64,000 nt of DNA from Botryotinia globosa (Eukaryota; Ascomycota; Leotiomycetes; Helotiales; Sclerotiniaceae), in contig RCSZ01000010.1 in NCBI GenBank assembly GCA_014898425.1, positions 496,001-560,000 of the forward strand, in the 5' to 3' direction. The position numbers and the translations under genes are program-made. The notes under the pieces are model-generated. The model saw only the letters and a program-made list of their open reading frames with translations. It was not told where the DNA came from and searched no databases. Positions 33,585 through 45,246 of this stretch are shown piece after piece; position 1 is the stretch's first letter, and each line of letters starts with the position of its first letter.

Positions 33585-36500
33585 CTACTTCGTCTCTCCC
33601 AATCCCCATATCTCCATTCCATTCCCTACAATAATCACTTTCGCCTCATTCTCATTCCCATCAACCCCGGGGATTAAACCCACATCCCCGATATCACTCA
33701 CCGCCGTAAACTCATCTCCAATTATCTCGATGTCTACTGGACATTCTTCTTCTCTTGTGGCTGTAGCTGTAGATGTAGCTGCAAAAGAAGAAGAAATCCC
33801 AACCCGCCACGTCTTGACCCGCTGATCGGTACTGGAGGATACGATGTACATTTCCTCTTTCTTCTTATCTGCACTATTTGTAGTATCTGCAGAAGTAAGA
33901 TGAGAATGAGGAATGAACACCAGTCCTGTGACAGCGGCCGCGTGTGCATTGGGGAGGAGTATGGTGATGGGTTTCTGGAAAGTATTGGGATTTGTATGGG
34001 GGTCAGAAGAGGAGATGGGATAGAGTGTTACACCGATTGCGTTATCGTCGCCGCCGGTGATGACTACGAGATGTGGAGGGGTGAAGTTAGAAGCGGAGAC
34101 ATATTTGAAGACGAGGGTTTTGATGGCGTTTTGATGGATTTTGGTGTGGGAGATGAGGATGGGTTCGGAGATTTTTGGGGGCGAGGTTGGGATTTCTGCG
34201 GGATATTCAGGGAGATGGGAGAGATCGAGAGGAGCGCTCCAGATACAGAGACTTCCATCCGTAGCCGCAGTTAGGAAAGCGATTTCTGAGCGAGAAACTT
34301 GCAGATGGCCTATTTGCATCAAACATGCAGATGTATATTGACCTCTAACCAGTAACTTCCATCCACTAATCCTCGAATAAAGATATGTGCGCATAGTTGA
34401 ATCCGAATACGCAAGCGTGATGATCATTTCTTCGTGGTTACTTCCAGGAATATCCGATACATCAAAAGACATGATGCGTAAATCTTGTTCGGCAGTGGGA
34501 TCGGGACAAGAAGCTTCGCATATGACTCCGAGACCGAAACCAGGGATAGCTTGGATACGCCAGATGTAGAATTCTTCAACCCCGCCGCTGCTGAAGAGAT
34601 AGTGCGAATTGTGCCAGTGAAGATGTTGGAGACCTGCTGTGTGTTTTTGGATTGTGGAAAGGCAGGTGAGAGTTTGTGGATTGGGGTTTTGATTCTGTGT
34701 TTGGGGATATGTGTTCTCGTAACGCCAGATTCTGATATTGGTATCTTCGGCACCAGTGGCTATCATTTGTGGAGAGCCTCCTATAGCACAAGTTTTTATC
34801 TCTCGCCCGTGGCCGCCGGAGTTGATGGTGCGATGAGAAGGAACTTTCTGGGAATGAAGGAATAGCTGTGATGCTTTTGTATATATCAAGTGACCACTAC
34901 CTCCTCCCTGCGCTCCCTCGAATGGAGAATATGCATGAGCTCGATGTGCACCTCCGCAGTCAATACGCATAATCTCAGACTGTTTCGTCTCGTTCCATAC
35001 GATGAGACTCTTGCTTTTAAAGCCATATAAAATTAAATCAGACCCTTGAAACCAACAAGCTTCAATCATGGGTCCGAATGGTGGTGCAGCAGAATGTACG
35101 CATGAAATTTTTGGTGTAGCTTCATTGTCGTATGAAAACATGGCATATAACCCATCTCGACTTGTGATTGCGAAATAACTTGTGATTTGCTGAGAATCGC
35201 TCTTAGGTACAGCAACAATGGAAGTGATGGCATCCTGTTTACCGGGTGAGTTCCAGGTGCTCATCGTATTTGTGTTAGTATCTTGGACCGCGATTTGGCC
35301 TTCTCTAGAGCCAATGATGAGATGGCCGTTACATGTACCAGCGCCTGTGACTATAAATTTCGGGGGTAATGAGAGAGTCCTTCTGTCGATAATAGGTTGT
35401 GAGCCAGGAGATTCCAGGGTAAAAGACAATATTGTCAGTTCTTGTGTTCCCAACAATGTGAGCAGTAATTCAACTGATTTATTGCCATTCTCTGGGACAA
35501 TGAAAACATCCGATGGTTTTCGCTCAACTTGTCCTATTTGAACGATGGGCAGTCCTGGTTGATACAAGAATATCTTCCCGTTAGTGCCCGCCAAAACACA
35601 TAATCCCAGATTTGAGTTTCCTTTCAAGATAGAATATGATTTAAGATCTGGAGTGCTGGATTCGGGTAGAAAAATTTCCTCGAACTTGACCGGGTTTCCA
35701 ACAGTGGCCTTGAGAATTCTTCCAAATGTTGTCGTAATCAGGAAATCACTTTCAGATACAAATGCATAGCGATTGAAGGCATCTTTAGACGCTTTCTTGT
35801 TCTTCTTCGATACGACGGATCCTTGCTCATGTTCCTCATTGGAACAAGTTTCAACGGTAGTGAGAGACTTCAACACATCTTCGAGCTCGAAAGCTACCGA
35901 GTAATATGAGCCTTCGACAGAATTAGCCATTGCAGAGATTTCTAAGGCATTATTGCTCGACGCATCTATAGAAGTTGGATTTGTTTTTCTCTCCTCTCCA
36001 AAACAATATGTTGAAATCTTTCCATCTGCCCCACCAGTGACAAGCAAATTTTCATTGTTTTCTATTTGAGTAATAGCTGCTGACCAAATGTGCTTTCCGG
36101 TATGAAATGCAAAAGTTTTGATATGTGACAACTTAGCAAGATTATTTGAGCTAGTTTTGGAAACATCAGAGGTTTTGCTTCCATTTTGAAGCTCGCTCCC
36201 AAGTTCTAGTGCCCATTGCTGAGCTGTTGAATCTTCTCCAAAAGAAAGAATAGTAATTGGCGAGGTACCAAATGTTGAAATATCAGGACAGTGAAATTTG
36301 ACTCCCCATATACGAGACGCATGGCCCATTGTTACCGCAATGCATCGGTTGAAGCCATTGGAATCTTGCTGGGGTTTTGCTGTCTCCCCAAAACCTGTCT
36401 CTCTTGGCAGTAAGTCGGCAGCTAACTCCATAGCATCTGCATCATTTTGTGAGCCCTCCGCAAGATTCCAAATCCGTATTGTACGATCGTCGCTACAGCT

Positions 36501-37269
36501 CGCTAGTAATCGTGTGGTCTTTCCATCATGGCCCATAATCGGTGGAGATATATGCACTCCAAAAATGGAGCCCTCGTGACCAGTGAAAACAAAAAGAGCT
36601 TCATTGTGGAATATAGAGTTGTCTTCAGCAGCAACACATTTCCAGACAATGACCTCCCCAAAGATAGTTCCGGCTGCAACTATGACAGTATCTTGATTCT
36701 CGCAAACGAGACTTGCAGAGTACAACATAGATCGCGAGGAAGGTTGTAGTTGACGCAACATTATGGTTCTGTCTTCTGTTGATAGCGTTGCTTGAACCAT
36801 TGCATTATGGGCAGTAACCATGACACAGCCATCATTTTCCCAAGGACAAAAGGCAACACTGAGAACCCAGTCACTGGCTGATGTCGCAGTTTCCGTGATA
36901 CTGGTCACATGTTGAGATATGATTTCCTCAATTTGCGATTTGCGTATTAAGGTCAAACATTGGCCACCCCAAATAACTACCTGCAAATCGTCTGTGAAAC
37001 CATTGTTCAATTCCCTAATAATGATACCGTGAATCGCCTGTGAGTCAAAGACTCTACATTGACCAATTTGGCTGGAAGTTCTGGCATCATATATCTTTAA
37101 AAAAGAACCCTCGGCCGCAAGAATCAGCAATTTACCAGTAGAAGTATGGTAAAATTCGACTGCCAAGATTGGGCTCAATGAGTGGTTATGCTATATTGGA
37201 GCGGGTGAGCTGGTGTTCATGTTGAGTTTTGGCATTGTTGAAGCTGTTGCTAACCTTGAAATAAGACAT
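33585..37269 (-). CDS. WD-repeat protein, WDR6/Rtt10 (Trm734) family
   Basis: Two exons on the minus strand: 37269-37255 (15 bases, five codons MSYFK) and 37190-33585; 1206 aa. The main frame lacks a usable ATG at its 5' end and a TAG precedes it; a 64 nt intron GTTAGC..AATATAG fixes the start and gives MSYFKHNHSLSPILAVEFYH. The family start is similar, with LLILAAEGSFLKIYD next. WD-type blocks recur through the length: GSIFGVHISPP with SDDRTIRIWNL, SRIWGVKFHC, GREIKTCAIGG with GAEDTNIRIWR, TAATDGSLCIWSA, SSSTDQRVKTWRV. Length and arrangement fit WDR6, which partners Trm7/FTSJ1 for 2'-O-methylation of the tRNA anticodon wobble position. Assignment is by pattern; a different long WD protein is possible. 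Confidence 0.85.
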
Positions 37270-37886
37270 TGGTATTGACAGATTTTGACCAATATCTGCA
37301 TATTTACGCAAGTATTTTAAAATCAGAAATATTCTACACAAAACACCATGATCGTCGTGGATGTAATTCAGTTGACCACTCTCTAGATAAATGGGGAGTT
37401 TTGCGAAATTTCTCAAAAATTCTGCCACAATGGCGGTGAATCCTTCCTACTTATCAAAAGGTGTGCGAATTTCTTTCCTCCATCCATGTGTCAACGAACA
37501 AACATGAATCTCCCATCAATTGAAAACAAGAACACATTATGGATTTAACATTCGAGAGATCAAGTGGTTATTGTCTGAGATCAATAGAATGGGTTCTTGG
37601 CGAGCTCTTGAAATGAAACTTCAAAATTCATGCTTGGTTCACGCTTCATGGGCTACTGGGGGAATTCTCAAATAAACACCCTCTACTTACTCGATATGTC
37701 TGTCCACTTGGTATGAATTCATTTCCTCTCCTTCCAGGTAATCTGCTTTAGAAATTCGCCATTCTTTTGCACCTTCTCTTCACTTCTTCACTACTCACTA
37801 ATAAGTAGATTGGACCAGCTAGTGCAGGATGTTCCATAATCCTCGGCTGCATATGAAGTCTCTCAGCTGCTCTCCTATCTATCTCC
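37270..37886. other. Intergenic region upstream of the WDR6-like gene
   Basis: About 600 bases. A minus-strand frame 37186-37428 is open but has no similarity I can see and overlaps the WDR6-like exon 1 and intron, so I do not call it. Confidence 0.5.
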
Positions 37887-38366
37887 TCACTTCTTTTTGG
37901 TTATTCGTGCTCCATTCTTCTGATAAGTTTTCTCTATGATGCTCTCGTAAATCTCTTTGAGTGTCTCACATGACAATTTCTCGATACCCAAATGGAACCT
38001 TTCGATTATCTTGTCCCGAAATACATATCGTTGAGGTCCCTCAAAATCGTTTTCTCCCGCCTTTTCAAAGACTGACATGATCTTCTTGACTTCTTGAAAG
38101 TTGATTATCCCAGAAGCGACTGGCAGACATGTGCAAGATCTACCCAGGCCTTCATGGATCGTCGATTTACTGCTGTGGCTTCCTGAAGGGTCTCTTTGAT
38201 GCTTGTCACCTGTGTTATTCTTGGAGGGGTTTCTTCGCATCTCACGGACACTTTCAGACAAGTTTCGAGTAGATCCGCGGGTGAAATATAACTTTGAAGC
38301 AACAGCGGAGGCTGTTCCTAGTCCGAACGACAGGATGACAGCATGTTTTCTGCTTAGATTGAACAT
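37887..38366 (-). CDS. Small hypothetical protein with N-terminal hydrophobic segment
   Basis: Single open frame of 159 codons. Residues 8-27 (HAVILSFGLGTASAVASKLY) could be a membrane anchor or mitochondrial signal, flanked by basic residues. The middle is Ser/Arg/Lys-rich and the C-terminal 70 residues look helical (MSVFEKAGENDFEG, RDKIIERFHLGIEKLS), ending in a Lys run. No family recognised. Support rests on ORF length and ordered composition only. Confidence 0.45.
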   Translation of the reverse strand: MFNLSRKHAVILSFGLGTASAVASKLYFTRGSTRNLSESVREMRRNPSKNNTGDKHQRDPSGSHSSKSTIHEGLGRSCTCLPVASGIINFQEVKKIMSVFEKAGENDFEGPQRYVFRDKIIERFHLGIEKLSCETLKEIYESIIEKTYQKNGARITKKK

Positions 38367-39722
38367 TCCGTTTTTGATAAGACAGACAGGAAATTCAAAG
38401 GGCCGACTATCATCTTAAATCAGTTCCTACTCTTGTCTGCAAGTTTTGGAAAGGATTTGCAGAACAAGGTATATCTTTCTGAAAAGTCGATCTTCCTGCG
38501 AGCAGTGAGTAATTCACATCAAAGACCGTGCAAGTAGAAGCTTCTGTTGGGGAAGTCTCTTATGACTTTGAGTCTTTATTTATATCCCCAAAAAACGAGC
38601 CGCTTGTACGCAAGTATAAATATGCCTTACAAGTTCTCAATTCTGTGGTACAAAAGGTATCTAATTGCCACCAATTGATTCCGTTTCTAATAGTATCTCG
38701 ATATAGCAAACACTTTTTGTAAAGAAAATATATAAAAAAAGGGACCCTTTTAGATGCAGACCCCCTTTTGCCTTTCATTTTGAAGCATTCAACATAGACT
38801 ACCGATCCTCACTCTTGATATACTCTTCCATCAATCTCACTGGTGCGGCTCGCGAACGAGTCATTATTCTGATAAGAGAAACTCGTATTGAGGAAATTGA
38901 GAGGTAGTATGGCGTGGAATCAAGTGAAGATAACAGGCTGTAGTTCCTCAAGGGGACATTTGAGGGAGATATATCAGCTGCATTGTAGCGCACCATTGAT
39001 CGACCTTAAGTGGTGCAGAAGATCAAACACCTCAATTGTAAAGGATGAGAATCCAACGATGATCAAAATTATGGAATGAACGTCTAGCCCAATCAATAAT
39101 TTCTGATCAAAACCAAAAATATCTCAACCTACGGCCTCCATCCCCCTTTCCGCTCCCAACATCCTATTCCTCAGATACTGATTGCATAGTAGCATTTAAT
39201 CTCACTTATACTTCCATCCTTGCATGGGTATGGCATCATCGTCATCATCATCATCTTCATCATGTGAACTTCTAATGTATCACACAAATTGAGATCAATA
39301 ACCATACAACTGAACTTGATATTCTTTAAACATCAAAAATGCTTTGAGAAAAGGCGGATGATATTTGGTTATTCAAGATGCCTAGTCTTTCATTTGTCTT
39401 GCGATTGACAGGCTACGAGTACATGCCAAATGAAGAAGACATTTCTCTGTATCATAATTTATCCCCTCAACCGGACCTTGACAGCCAGGTTGAACCTTTC
39501 TAACCTGCTGTCAACACCGAGTGCTCACCCTGTACCAATTCATAAATGCTCCTATTAAGTACCAACCCTCCAACCAGAAGTTGAATAAGCCATTGTGCCC
39601 CAATAACCCAACCAAAAGATTATCACCAATCCTCCCAACTTCCCCATAATCCCAACATCTACACACCACATCCCCCTTCCTCCATCCCAAACCCCCTAAT
39701 ATACCTAGGTAGCTAGGTATCC
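38367..39722. other. Intergenic region, no supported gene
   Basis: About 1.35 kb, AT-rich, only short ORFs. A CATCAT trinucleotide run lies at 39237-39262. Confidence 0.55.
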
Positions 39723-40055
39723 TCAACGGCAAACCCAAATCAAGGCGCAAATAATCCAAAAATGGCATCCGCAACCCTGTTTATCCTGTTCGACAGGTTG
39801 CACAGATTGCTCCCGCATTTTCGAAATAGCGACGTGCTTTTCAACTTCAGCTCCTAGCTGCGCATTCTGAATGCGGAGCTCGGTATTTCTGTCGTGGAGT
39901 TCGGCATTGCGAGCACGAAGCTGTGAAAATGTGTTGAGAACAGCGCGACTCTGCGTATCGGGATTGCTTGTATCGTCGCTGTCGGTATCTTCGGGGGTGT
40001 AGGATATTGGACTTGATCTGTGGGAATCTGACAATTGGGAGCTAGGGGTAGACAT
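39723..40055 (-). CDS. Small coiled-coil protein with cysteine-rich hydrophobic C-terminus
   Basis: 110 aa from the ATG at 40055; the frame continues 10 codons further up but the MSTPSS start follows better context. A polar Ser/Asp-rich N-terminus leads to a heptad-like helix (LNTFSQLRARNAELHDRN, TELRIQNAQLGAEVEKH) with Asn-rich b/e positions, then the end GCGCHFWIICALIWVCR, a short hydrophobic Cys-rich segment that may be a tail anchor or palmitoylated. No known family. It may be one of several tiny membrane-linked orphans in this part of the window. Confidence 0.5.
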   Translation of the reverse strand: MSTPSSQLSDSHRSSPISYTPEDTDSDDTSNPDTQSRAVLNTFSQLRARNAELHDRNTELRIQNAQLGAEVEKHVAISKMREQSVQPVEQDKQGCGCHFWIICALIWVCR

Positions 40056-41328
40056 ATTGTTGTTGCAGATGAATCGACCAATCAAAGTAGAGTGTTGAGT
40101 GTTGAGTGTTGCGATTCTGATGATCTTGAGAATGGTGACGGAAGATGACTTTGTTGTTGGTCGATCATACTCTTAAGTTAGATGAACATACCTACCCGCT
40201 GTACCAAATTCGCGACTGCGGCTAGCTTATAAATGAAGCGAGAAGATACAATGAACCGTAGGTATTAACAAAACATATTTTTCAGCGTAAAAGCAAAGTA
40301 ACTCCAACATTCAATCAAACAGATTCAATCTTCCGGGCAGAATATGATTCTCTCTCCAAAAAGCCTCTACTAAACTTGGCATCTATCCCCGATATGGTTG
40401 CAATAAGAGCGAATATCCATACATGATATAGCGCTAGTATACGATTCTCACGTATTGCATAGGTAGGTACCTAGGTACTTATAGTTTCTGTACCTTGCAA
40501 TTCTAAACCTGGAATAAGTGGTGATTATGCAGAATTATTAAAACTCCTTTACTACAAAAACGAAATGAACAGCTCTGAGATGATACGAATCGATACCAAA
40601 GCCAATCCAAACTATTAGTTCGATAAAGACTATGAGATTACCCGGGATCCTATTCATTGAGTGAGTTGAATTCACCTACCATAGTGAGTATTCATAATAA
40701 ACTATGACTAGGTACCTAGCTTTAGATCTGAAATAAGCTTACAAAATCAAGAGTTTACTACTACTAGGTATTCATACCCTTTAATACTCATTCATCCAAC
40801 CTCCAAACTCTCAAGCTAATAAAACTCTGTCCAAAATATCTCACGAGTTATCAATTTATAATATCTAGTCCAAAGCGATCTATGGTTTATTCGATTAAAC
40901 TGCATCACGTGTCACAGTTATTGCAAGCACTGCTCGAAACGGTACCTGCTACTCATCAAGAATGCATAATTGAAGTAAGTTACAAAGAGCCATAGATATT
41001 CCAATAAGCAGAGAATTATCACACTTTGACTAATCGCTAATACAGATCCTCGATCTTTGTCATCGAAAAACATATAGCAAGAAAAATACTACAAACTGAA
41101 GCAAGACTACCATCCCACCCCAGATCGTCATTATTTGAATCCCCAGAAATGTGGATGCGTGTTGGGAGATAAAGAGATCAGTGAGAGACGAGTTTCGAAG
41201 GCGGGATAGAAGACAATCGCCCATCGATCATATTATAAATCACTTTTATGGATGATTTATATGTTTCGAGTACTCTCGATTAACAAAATAAGGAAATTTT
41301 GTTGCTCCTGCAGGATAGAGTTTCTTCT
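40056..41328. other. Intergenic region, no supported gene
   Basis: About 1.3 kb, AT-rich with short palindromic TAGGTACCTA-like sequences at 40460-40480 and 40709-40721. No coding support. Confidence 0.55.
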
Positions 41329-42436
41329 TTAAGAATTCAAGACAGCTGTCCAATCTTCACTCTTTATATACTTCTTCATCGACGTCACAGGGATCTTGAC
41401 CTTGAGCTACACACTAAATATCAGCACTGTATCTTTCACCACCCAATCTAAAAAGAAAGTAAAAAAAACTCACCTCATCCGGTCTCAAAACGTCCGGATC
41501 CCCACCCGTATGACCAAACTCATCCACATACTCCCAAGCAACCTGCAACTCCCTCATAGCATCCGGTACCCCTTTCCAAAACGTCTCTGCCGAAACCTGT
41601 CTAAAGCCCGCCTCGACTCCCAAAGCATCCCCCCAAATTTCGGTCCACTCTTTCCATGTCATTCTCTCCGAAACACCTATAAGATTTTTTCCCGGCGGCA
41701 TCTCAATCAATGCTTTAACAAACTCTCCCGTATCTTTCTGCGTCACGACAAAGTCCACCACACTATCCGGACTCAAAGGCCTCTCAATTAAAAAACTCCC
41801 ATCATCCTGTTTCTGTGGTGCCATCGGTGGAAAAGCTTTCCAATTCGTGACATAATATCCCATTTGCAAAGTACTCATTCTCGTCGCCAAATCTGGAAAT
41901 CGAGATCCAATCTGCCGCATTGTTTCTGCTTTCGAGTCAAAATGATATACCGAGGTATATTTACCTTTGCTCCATTTTGTTACATCGCTCAGAGAGGAGT
42001 AGATGAAATATTCCAACGTTTCGAGAACACTCGGTGAAGCAGCTGCTTCTGCGATGTTGATCCCTTGGGTGACTTCCCGATCATAGGCATGTTCGAGGAC
42101 TGTGCGGCCAGGAGGCGAGCCTGCGGATATACCTGTGAAGAGATGCACGAAGAAATCGGTATTAGAGTAAATTACAGTTGCCGCTTGGAAAGCTGAAGAG
42201 AGTGATGGTTTGTCATCAAAGTCCGCTTGAACAATTTCGACTCCTTTTTCTGCTAATGCTTGAGCAGTCACACTTGCTGGATTGCGTGTTGTGCCTCGAA
42301 CTCGCCATTCTGGGAAGCGGAGAAATGTTTCAGCAATTGATGATCCCTATCTCTGTTTAGCGTTCGTACATCTGATAGTTATGGGGATAAGCACTTGAGC
42401 ACCGGTAACACTGGTTATAACAATAAGTTTTGACAT
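41329..42436 (-). CDS. NmrA-like NAD(P)-binding protein
   Basis: Three exons on the minus strand: 42436-42395, 42346-41474, 41406-41329; 330 aa. Exon 1 supplies MSKLIVITSVTGAQ, the start of the Rossmann fold, completed by GSSIAETFL after the splice; the usual NmrA pattern is GxxGxQG. RGTTRNP follows, then VQADFDDKPSLSSAFQAATVIYSNTDFF, characteristic of NmrA-like proteins. The middle has FIYSSLSDVTKWSKGKY and HFDSKAETM. I place a 67 nt intron near the end so that the tail reads LKVKIPVTSMKKYIKSEDW, similar to other members; reading through would give a shorter, unrelated tail. Members bind NAD(P) and act as redox sensors or reductases; the substrate is unknown. Atypical SDR, no YxxxK triad expected. 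Confidence 0.9.
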
Positions 42437-42844
42437 ATTTTAGCAAGGCGATTTGTGTTCTGTTCCCTTCGATATTGTGTGGCGATTGGAATGAAAAATA
42501 GTATCAAAAACAACTCAAGTCTGCCGCCTCAGGATATCATGCACGTTATATAAACAGCCCTCTGTCGTTTTGTATCATATCATAATTCCTCTCTGCACTG
42601 CTAAAATCTACCAGGTTCGGACTTGATCCTTTTCCACACTTCAAATGTTTTTCCATATCTGAGTCGCAGCTTGATATATTTGGGGAGGATCTTACATTTT
42701 GATCCGCAAGTAATTTCCCTTGCTTCGTTTACGTCAGTTGGTATTGCAGGGTTCGGTAAAATCGCAGTCATTATTTCCCGAGATTACAAATTGACATGAT
42801 TTATCAGCATGGTAGCTGTCCCCCATCTTTGCTAGTTGGATCAG
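42437..42844. other. Intergenic spacer
   Basis: About 400 bases containing the NmrA-like promoter and the 3' end of the next minus-strand gene. Nothing else recognised. Confidence 0.5.
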
Positions 42845-43465
42845 TCAAGATTCTGATTTAAGGCTACCCTCTTCTTGAGAACAGCTCGGAGAAAAATCGA
42901 CTGTAATGAGAGGAGTATCGATATTCTGAGGAGAGACGACTTGTCTTTGAAACTTCTCGGGGGCTGGTTTCCCTTTGCCTTTTACTCCAACTCCTACTGT
43001 AGACTGGTCGTCATGTGTAGTAGGTATGCGCACGCCGCCTGATGACCGGTCTGCAGCATTAGCTGTACTTGGCCCATCTAATGGTTCCTTGGCGACGTCT
43101 CGTTTCTGCACTTTCATCAAACGAGCTGCAGATGCCTTTCTACGTCGTTTGGGTGGTGGAATTACAATATCTGCTAGGCTTCGACCATCATTACTCTCTG
43201 TTCTATCCCTAGGACGGTCAAGAGAATTGCCAATAATGTCAGCCAATCCCGGGGTGCCTTGATGCCGATTTCGTGTGCGGCGATCTTCTTCAAGTATTCG
43301 TCCACGTCGACCATCTGGACGGCGTTCCTGGAGAGGGTTCATCTGTATTTCTCCATTGTACTGTCTTGACCTTCGTAATTGGTACCATACGAAAAAGCCA
43401 ATTACACCTCCAATGACTGTAACAACAATGATTATCACACCGATTATCAAACTTGCATCACCCAT
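42845..43465 (-). CDS. Single-pass membrane protein, hypothetical
   Basis: Single open frame, 206 aa. The start MGDASLIIGVIIIVVTVIGGVIGFFVWYQLRRSR is a short lumenal or outer N-terminus, one strong membrane helix, then a basic stop-transfer. The rest is a polar, Arg/Lys-rich cytoplasmic tail with repeated LADI blocks (GLADIIGN, SLADIVIPPPKRRRK) and Pro/Ser stretches, likely disordered. No N-terminal signal peptide or extracellular domain is seen in frame; an upstream exon coding an ectodomain is possible but I found none. No family recognised. Confidence 0.6.
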   Translation of the reverse strand: MGDASLIIGVIIIVVTVIGGVIGFFVWYQLRRSRQYNGEIQMNPLQERRPDGRRGRILEEDRRTRNRHQGTPGLADIIGNSLDRPRDRTESNDGRSLADIVIPPPKRRRKASAARLMKVQKRDVAKEPLDGPSTANAADRSSGGVRIPTTHDDQSTVGVGVKGKGKPAPEKFQRQVVSPQNIDTPLITVDFSPSCSQEEGSLKSES

Positions 43466-44321
43466 ACCGCCTGTAATTGACGATCCAGTGAATCATCTCT
43501 CGCTTTCAAATTTATATGTAACGCTTCATCGGGAAGATGGAAGCACCAAAATAATTCTTCTCAATAAAGATAAGTTTCTAGAAGCCGCAATGGAACAATG
43601 TGAACTTCACCCTTTGTTCTCTCGAAAATGTTGATCCTTGGCAAAATCAGAGCTTATGTATACTATCCAATAGAGGTACTCATCTGTGGCCTCAAACAAG
43701 TCGAGGTACAAGCCGAAGGATGTAAGGAAGGACCCAGATCTAACTTTGGAAACAAAGAATTTTGTCGTTTCCAACTGGAATTCGTGACTTTGAACGGTTA
43801 GCGATTCCTCGGAAGCCAAATACATCTTGTATCAACCAATATTTACAAGCGACCTGGTGCAAAATTGCTCAATGGTCATAAGAACGATATTTATTGATCT
43901 TCTTTGTTGCTACCCCGATTAAACTCGCGATCATCGAGGTGATTAGCCGCACCTCAAAATCTTCTCTGCAAGCTTCCGCCTTCGAGAAGGAATATCTTGC
44001 TTAATGCGGTAGGCTGCATATTAACCTCCGAATTCAGTACAAAGCATGCGAGACCCGTACATAATCGCGTTGCCATGTGCGCGAGATGTAGCATTGGGCT
44101 CAGCATATGTCGAAGTAGAATGACCAACTTCACATGGGGCGTAGGAGGATCTTGGTGGATGTTGTCCAGGTGATCATGTGGTACAGTAAGAAATTGAAAC
44201 AATCCTCGCCGATTGTCTCCGGCATGGCTTTCTTAATGACCTCCCCCGAAAGCAATACAATGTCACATCCGTTGTCAGTGTTTGAAGATCCAGTGTAAAT
44301 AGTAGTTGAGTCGTAGTGGCC

Positions 44322-44351
44322 TCAAAGCCCGAGCATCAAAGCCCGAGCATC
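44322..44351 (+). repeat. 14-bp tandem duplication
   Basis: TCAAAGCCCGAGCA occurs twice in tandem. Confidence 0.9.
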
Positions 44352-44669
44352 AATATCAGATAACTTTAATGATGTCTAGCATTGAAAGGTTGAGATAATG
44401 GAGCTCATTCTTTGAGACAACTTCCATACTATCTGCCCACATGTGAATCATAATATAATGATCCGGAATGTTTGATTTCCGCAAATGGATAGATGTAGGT
44501 ACCCGCCTCGTGCCACCCGTTCGTCACTGTTACTTTGAGGTTTTGACTTTGTAAACAGAGTCAGTCACGAACTCATCCATCAAGTCATCGACGGTTGATT
44601 GAATATCCAAAGTTCATTGTATGCCCTAGTGCTCAGTGACAACGCATGTAGCTTATGGTAATTGATGAA

Positions 44670-44717
44670 GGTCCTGTAAGTTGAAGGTCCTGTAAGTTGA
44701 AGGCCTTGTAAGTTCAA
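44670..44717 (+). repeat. 16-bp tandem repeat, three copies
   Basis: GGTCCTGTAAGTTGAA twice exactly, then a third copy with three changes. Confidence 0.9.
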
Positions 44718-44742
44718 AGGCATGGTTGGATGCAGGTGTCAA

Positions 44743-44788
44743 GATTGAAGATGGAAGATGGAAGATGGAAGATGGAAGATGGAAGATT
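44743..44788 (+). repeat. GGAAGAT heptamer repeat, about six copies
   Basis: Tandem GGAAGAT units. Seven-base period, so every frame is open. Confidence 0.9.
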
Positions 44789-44817
44789 GGGTATAAAAAT
44801 GGGTACGGAGAGCTGAG

Positions 44818-44862
44818 GAGGCTGACGAGGCTGACGAGGCTGACGAGGCTGACGAGGCTGAC
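44818..44862 (+). repeat. GAGGCTGAC nonamer repeat, five copies
   Basis: Five perfect copies of GAGGCTGAC. Confidence 0.95.
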
Positions 44863-45246
44863 CTCGGGAGGTAAAGAATGTCGGGTCCATGGGTGGGGAA
44901 AGGGAAACACCTGGACAACAATGGCAGCAGTCACTAGAATAATCTGGTGATCGTCCCGTCCTGATAACATAAACAACCTTGGAAGACCATGAACATGTCA
45001 TGGCAACATAAAAAGTTTATTGGGAATTGAACAACGATTGTATTGTATTGAATATTGTATGTGTATCCTCACATTACTGCAATTGCTACCTGCATGTACA
45101 CCTCTTGTATACACACTTGCCTTATCTTATTCAAACATCATTACTCAAATCATAAACAATGTGATATAAAAGATTGAGAAGATCTTGTTTTATAACATCA
45201 ATCAATTGCTTCCAAGGTTAACTTCACAAGCATCCGACTCTCTACC

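Larger units (their letters stand above)
43466..45246. other. Intergenic region with clustered minisatellites
   Basis: About 1.8 kb. Four unrelated short tandem repeats lie within 550 bases (44322-44862). Short ORFs are repeat translations or unsupported. Confidence 0.6.

Noticed and set aside
33900..34274. Plus-strand ORF of 124 codons
   Set aside because: Antisense to the WDR6-like coding region.
37186..37428. Minus-strand ORF of 80 codons
   Set aside because: Overlaps the inferred first exon and intron of the WDR6-like gene; its last part is the intron itself.
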